A stretch of 64,000 nt of DNA from Porphyrobacter sp. (GTDB taxonomy: Bacteria; Pseudomonadota; Alphaproteobacteria; Sphingomonadales; Sphingomonadaceae), in assembly GCA_017744315.1 (NCBI GenBank), contig JAGIBN010000008.1, forward strand, positions 1 through 64,000, in the 5' to 3' direction. The translations under genes and the position numbers were made by a program. Below are positions 61,713 through 64,000 of the stretch, in pieces. The notes beneath the pieces are model-generated. The model saw nothing but the letters and a program-made list of their open reading frames with translations, was not told where the DNA came from and searched no databases. The first letter of the stretch is position 1. Each line of letters opens with the position of its first letter.

Positions 61713-61750
61713 AAGTAGCGAAGCTTCTCTCGCGCAAGGAGCGGCTACTT
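61713..61750 (+). terminator. Weak hairpin after the exported-protein gene
   Basis: AAGTAGC (61713-61719) and GCTACTT (61744-61750) form a 7-bp inverted repeat with a long loop, four bases after the stop. Only a TT follows, so termination strength is doubtful. Confidence 0.35.
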
Positions 61751-61761
61751 TGAGAGCAATG

Positions 61762-61837
61762 TGGTGAGCCCTGCTGGATTCGAACCAGCGACCTACTGAT
61801 TAAAAGTCAGTTGCTCTACCGACTGAGCTAAGGGCCC
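61762..61837 (-). tRNA. trnK: tRNA-Lys (anticodon TTT)
   Basis: 76-base cloverleaf on the minus strand: acceptor GGGCCCT/AGGGCTC (with a G-T pair), D-arm TTAGCTCAGTCGGTAGAGCA, anticodon loop CTTTTAA, T-arm with GGTTCGAATCC and an encoded CCA (61762-61764). Confidence 0.97.
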
Positions 61838-61849
61838 GACCACGGGCGC

Positions 61850-62344
61850 TCACCTACGGATGGTGCCGGGGCGGGTCAACCGGGAGTGTAACTGTCTTAC
61901 GCTCAAACCTGTTATCGGGTCGCGCCAATAGCCGGCGATACGGACAGCCGGGGTCAGCACAAAGGCTCGCTCGCGGAACAGGATATGCGGGATCGTCAGC
62001 CTGGGCGCGGCGAAAGTGCCCCCGCTCCACAACACGATATCGAGGTCGAGCACGCGCGAGGTCCAGCGCTGACCGCCGGTGCGGCGGCCGAACTCTCGTT
62101 CGATTCCTTTGAGCACGGCAAGCAACTCTACGGGATCGAGCGCTGTCTCGATCACCGCAGCCGAATTGGCGTAACGTCGGTGAGAAGGCCCGATCGGATC
62201 GGTCAGCAGGACCGGTGCCGTCGCCAGGACCGCAATGCGATCGTCCGCCAGGCGCTCTATCGCGGCCGCCAGGACGTCGCGCGGCCGGCCGAACCGCTGG
62301 TGCCGGCGGTTCGACCCGAGCGCGATCAGATATCGGTGAGTCAG
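61850..62344 (-). CDS. folK: FolK, HPPK of folate synthesis, with a probable CTG start
   Basis: 164 residues starting (M)THRYLIALGSNRR. Transfers pyrophosphate to 6-hydroxymethyl-7,8-dihydropterin. Visible: ALGSNRRHQRFGRPRDVL, YANSAAVIETALDPVELLAVLKGIEREFGRR and RWTSRVLDLDIVLW, with the catalytic Asp pair. No ATG/GTG/TTG occurs near the conserved start; a CTG at 62344-62342 overlaps the aguB TGA (CTGA), mirroring the ATGA/GTGA overlaps seen elsewhere. Start remains provisional. Confidence 0.88.
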   Translation of the reverse strand: MTHRYLIALGSNRRHQRFGRPRDVLAAAIERLADDRIAVLATAPVLLTDPIGPSHRRYANSAAVIETALDPVELLAVLKGIEREFGRRTGGQRWTSRVLDLDIVLWSGGTFAAPRLTIPHILFRERAFVLTPAVRIAGYWRDPITGLSVRQLHSRLTRPGTIRR

Positions 62345-63207
62345 ATGTCCTCGCTGATACGGCCGTAGAGCTGAGGGCGACGGTCGCGGAAGAAGCCCCA
62401 GCTTGCGCGATGCTTGGCCGCCGCCGTCAGGTCGAGCGTCGCCACGAGCGCGCCGGTTTCCTCGGCGCCATACTCGGTGATCATGTCGCCCCATTCGTCG
62501 CAGATGAAGCTGTGACCATAGAATGCCTGCCCGTCCCCGCCGCACTCGGCTTCATGGCCGATGCGGTTGGCCGCGACCACTGGCATGCAGTTCGACACCG
62601 CGTGGCCGATCATTGCCCGGCGCCACATGCGACTGGTGTCCATTTCCGTATCCTTGGGCTCCGACCCGATCGCGGTCGGGTAGAACAGAACCTCGGCGCC
62701 CTTGAGTGCCAGCACACGCGCGGTTTCGGGGTACCATTGGTCCCAGCACACGCCGATGCCTATCGTCGCGCCGAACAGCTTCCACACCTTGAAGCCGTCG
62801 TTGCCGGGGCGGAAATAGAACTTCTCTTCGTAGCCCGGACCATCGGGAATGTGGCTCTTACGGTATGTGCCCATAATTTCGCCCTCGGCATCGATCATGG
62901 CGAGGGTGTTGTAATAGTGATGCCCGTCACGTTCGAAGAAACTGGTCGGGATGGCGACCTTGAGCGCCTTCGCCAGCTCCCGCATCGCCACGACCGAGGG
63001 ATGCTCCAGCACCGGCCGCGCGTGGGCGAACAGGGCGTCATCTTCGACCTTGCAGAAATAGGGTCCGGAAAAGAGTTCCGGCGGCAGGATGATCTGCGCA
63101 CCTTTCGCCGCCGCATCCTCGACGAGGGCAGAGACGGCGGCGATGTTCTCCTGCTCGTCCTGCGAGCCGAGAGCCAGTTGCAGGGCGGCGACGTTGAGCT
63201 TGGTCAT
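62341..63207 (-). CDS. aguB: N-carbamoylputrescine amidase
   Basis: 288-residue nitrilase-fold hydrolase. Catalytic triad Glu44 (LPPELF), Lys117 (YRKSHIPD) and Cys154 (GVCWDQWYPE). SGPYFCKVED, DTSRMWRRAMIGHAVSN and GHSFICDEWGD match plant and bacterial AguB. It hydrolyses N-carbamoylputrescine to putrescine, CO2 and NH3. Stop overlaps folK; agmatine deiminase (aguA) is not in the window. Confidence 0.94.
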   Translation of the reverse strand: MTKLNVAALQLALGSQDEQENIAAVSALVEDAAAKGAQIILPPELFSGPYFCKVEDDALFAHARPVLEHPSVVAMRELAKALKVAIPTSFFERDGHHYYNTLAMIDAEGEIMGTYRKSHIPDGPGYEEKFYFRPGNDGFKVWKLFGATIGIGVCWDQWYPETARVLALKGAEVLFYPTAIGSEPKDTEMDTSRMWRRAMIGHAVSNCMPVVAANRIGHEAECGGDGQAFYGHSFICDEWGDMITEYGAEETGALVATLDLTAAAKHRASWGFFRDRRPQLYGRISEDI

Positions 63208-63248
63208 GCGCCGCTATCTAGTCGCCTGCGCCCCCGGCACAAGGCGCC

Positions 63249-64000
63249 TTAGTCGCGTTTGCGGAACAGCATGGTCATCCGGTCGCTCTCGCCGATCGCC
63301 AGCATCTTGGGCCGCGTTTCGTCGGTCGCGCCGGCCAGCGAGGGCGGCAGCTCCCAAACCCCGCGGGCATAGTCCTTGGTATCCTTGGGGTTGGCGTTGA
63401 CCTCGCTCTTGCCGACGAGATCGAAGCCATAGGCATTCATCAGGGCGATCACGTCGCTTTCGCGCATGTAGCCCTTGTTGCCGTCGGTCATCGAATAGGG
63501 CGCGTCTTCGTTCATCCGGTGGTCGGTCAGACCGACCATGCCGCCAGGCTTGAGCATCTTGCGGATCGCCAGCATGTCGTCATGCAGCCAGCCGAAGCGG
63601 AACTGGTTGTGCATTTCGCGGAAGATCAGCACGCGGTCGACCTTGCCGTCGAGGCTTTCCGGATAGCCGTCGGTGTTGAAGGCCGAAATCCGCGCTCCTT
63701 CGCCTAGGTTCCAGCCAGCCGCCTGACCCGCGAACTTGTCCGCCAGGCCACCCATCGAATTGAGGAAGTACTGGTTGGTCTCCCCGGTCAGGTCGGGGCC
63801 CATGGCGATATATTGTCCCTGCGGGCCGAGGTACGGCACGAGGATGCGGGTGAACCAGCCGCTGGACGGGAGATAGTCGACCACGGTCATTCCGGGCTGA
63901 ACCTGGAAGAAAGTCAGCGTCTCACCGGGATGGCGGTACTGGTCGCGGGCCCGGTCGCCATCGCGGCGGGAATTGGCGAGCACGGCGGCGAGCGCCGGGT
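63249..64000 (-). CDS. Class I SAM-dependent methyltransferase, 5' end outside the window
   Basis: About 250 residues of the C-terminal part; the frame stays open to base 64000, so the start and any signal peptide are missing. RDQYRHPGETLTFFQVQPGMTVVDYLPSSGWFTRILVPYLGPQG is the SAM-binding region, followed by GKVDRVLIFREMHNQFRFG and MLKPGGMVGLTDHR. Relatives are often exported proteins annotated as methyltransferases; substrate unknown. Confidence 0.87.
   Translation of the reverse strand, partial: PALAAVLANSRRDGDRARDQYRHPGETLTFFQVQPGMTVVDYLPSSGWFTRILVPYLGPQGQYIAMGPDLTGETNQYFLNSMGGLADKFAGQAAGWNLGEGARISAFNTDGYPESLDGKVDRVLIFREMHNQFRFGWLHDDMLAIRKMLKPGGMVGLTDHRMNEDAPYSMTDGNKGYMRESDVIALMNAYGFDLVGKSEVNANPKDTKDYARGVWELPPSLAGATDETRPKMLAIGESDRMTMLFRKRD

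Overview
The window is GC-rich, densely packed and almost entirely bacterial core or catabolic DNA. Several features point to an alphaproteobacterium of the order Sphingomonadales (Novosphingobium/Sphingobium/Sphingomonas type): a tetrahydrofolate-dependent aryl-methyl-ether demethylase of the LigM/DesA family beside metF and folD, a DUF2155 lipoprotein next to an NDUFA12-like complex I subunit, a TonB-dependent receptor, and the run tRNA-Trp - secE - nusG - rplK - rplA. This assignment rests on gene content only. No phage, integrase, classical insertion sequence or CRISPR array was found.

Layout. 0-8.4 kb: the Kdp high-affinity potassium system, with kdpD divergent from a 27-codon ORF-kdpFABC-kdpE; the gap between them holds phased direct repeats that look like a KdpE operator. 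8.5-12.5 kb: a DUF4153/DUF4173-type membrane protein with its own response regulator and kinase. 12.7-14.1 kb: an L,D-transpeptidase and a small periplasmic protein. 14.1-19.9 kb: a tightly coupled five-gene catabolic operon (FAD monooxygenase, type I extradiol dioxygenase, C-C-type alpha/beta hydrolase, cupin, FAH-family hydrolase) with a divergent LysR regulator, probably an aromatic ring-hydroxylation and meta-cleavage route. 19.9-24.1 kb: folD-metF facing away from an alpha/beta hydrolase and a LigM/DesA-type O-demethylase, forming a C1 (methyl-THF) module. 24.1-24.8 kb: a small DUF559 nuclease gene enclosed symmetrically by four palindromic repeat units. 24.8-28.1 kb: a DUF6607 protein and a heme-type TonB receptor behind a Fur-like dyad. 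28.2-30.1 kb: a MetE-like zinc methyltransferase with an IclR regulator. 30.3-36.2 kb: two secreted DUF8021-like paralogues, two SnoaL/NTF2-fold proteins, a GMC oxidoreductase, an SDR and a DUF3237 protein, which look like a second, undescribed biotransformation cluster.

36-46 kb is mostly housekeeping: CorA, a secreted EEP-family phosphodiesterase, a CinA-N-like protein, an unusual sulfotransferase with two C-terminal membrane helices, rplA/rplK/nusG/secE, a 49-residue protein, tRNA-Trp, aat, DUF2155, NDUFA12, DUF192 and recX. 46-64 kb contains a lone fatty acyl-AMP ligase, a TelA/XpaC-like pair with a PHA-system protein, DUF2721, a GDP-mannose pyrophosphorylase, TonB, a Crp/Fnr regulator, an FKBP isomerase, a beta-carbonic anhydrase-SulP transporter pair beneath a two-component system, a TorF-like porin, tRNA-Lys, folK, aguB and a truncated methyltransferase.

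How the genes fit together. The 14-36 kb block reads as a catabolic island for lignin-like aromatics. Ring monooxygenation and extradiol cleavage feed one branch. O-demethylation yields methyl-THF, which MetF and FolD oxidise. The GMC/SnoaL/DUF8021 genes resemble the enzyme classes used on lignin dimers. Substrates are inference. The most interesting items are the DUF559 repeat element, the two uncharacterised catabolic clusters, the membrane-fused sulfotransferase with a hairpin over its ribosome binding site, the phased Kdp repeats, and a likely CTG start for folK.
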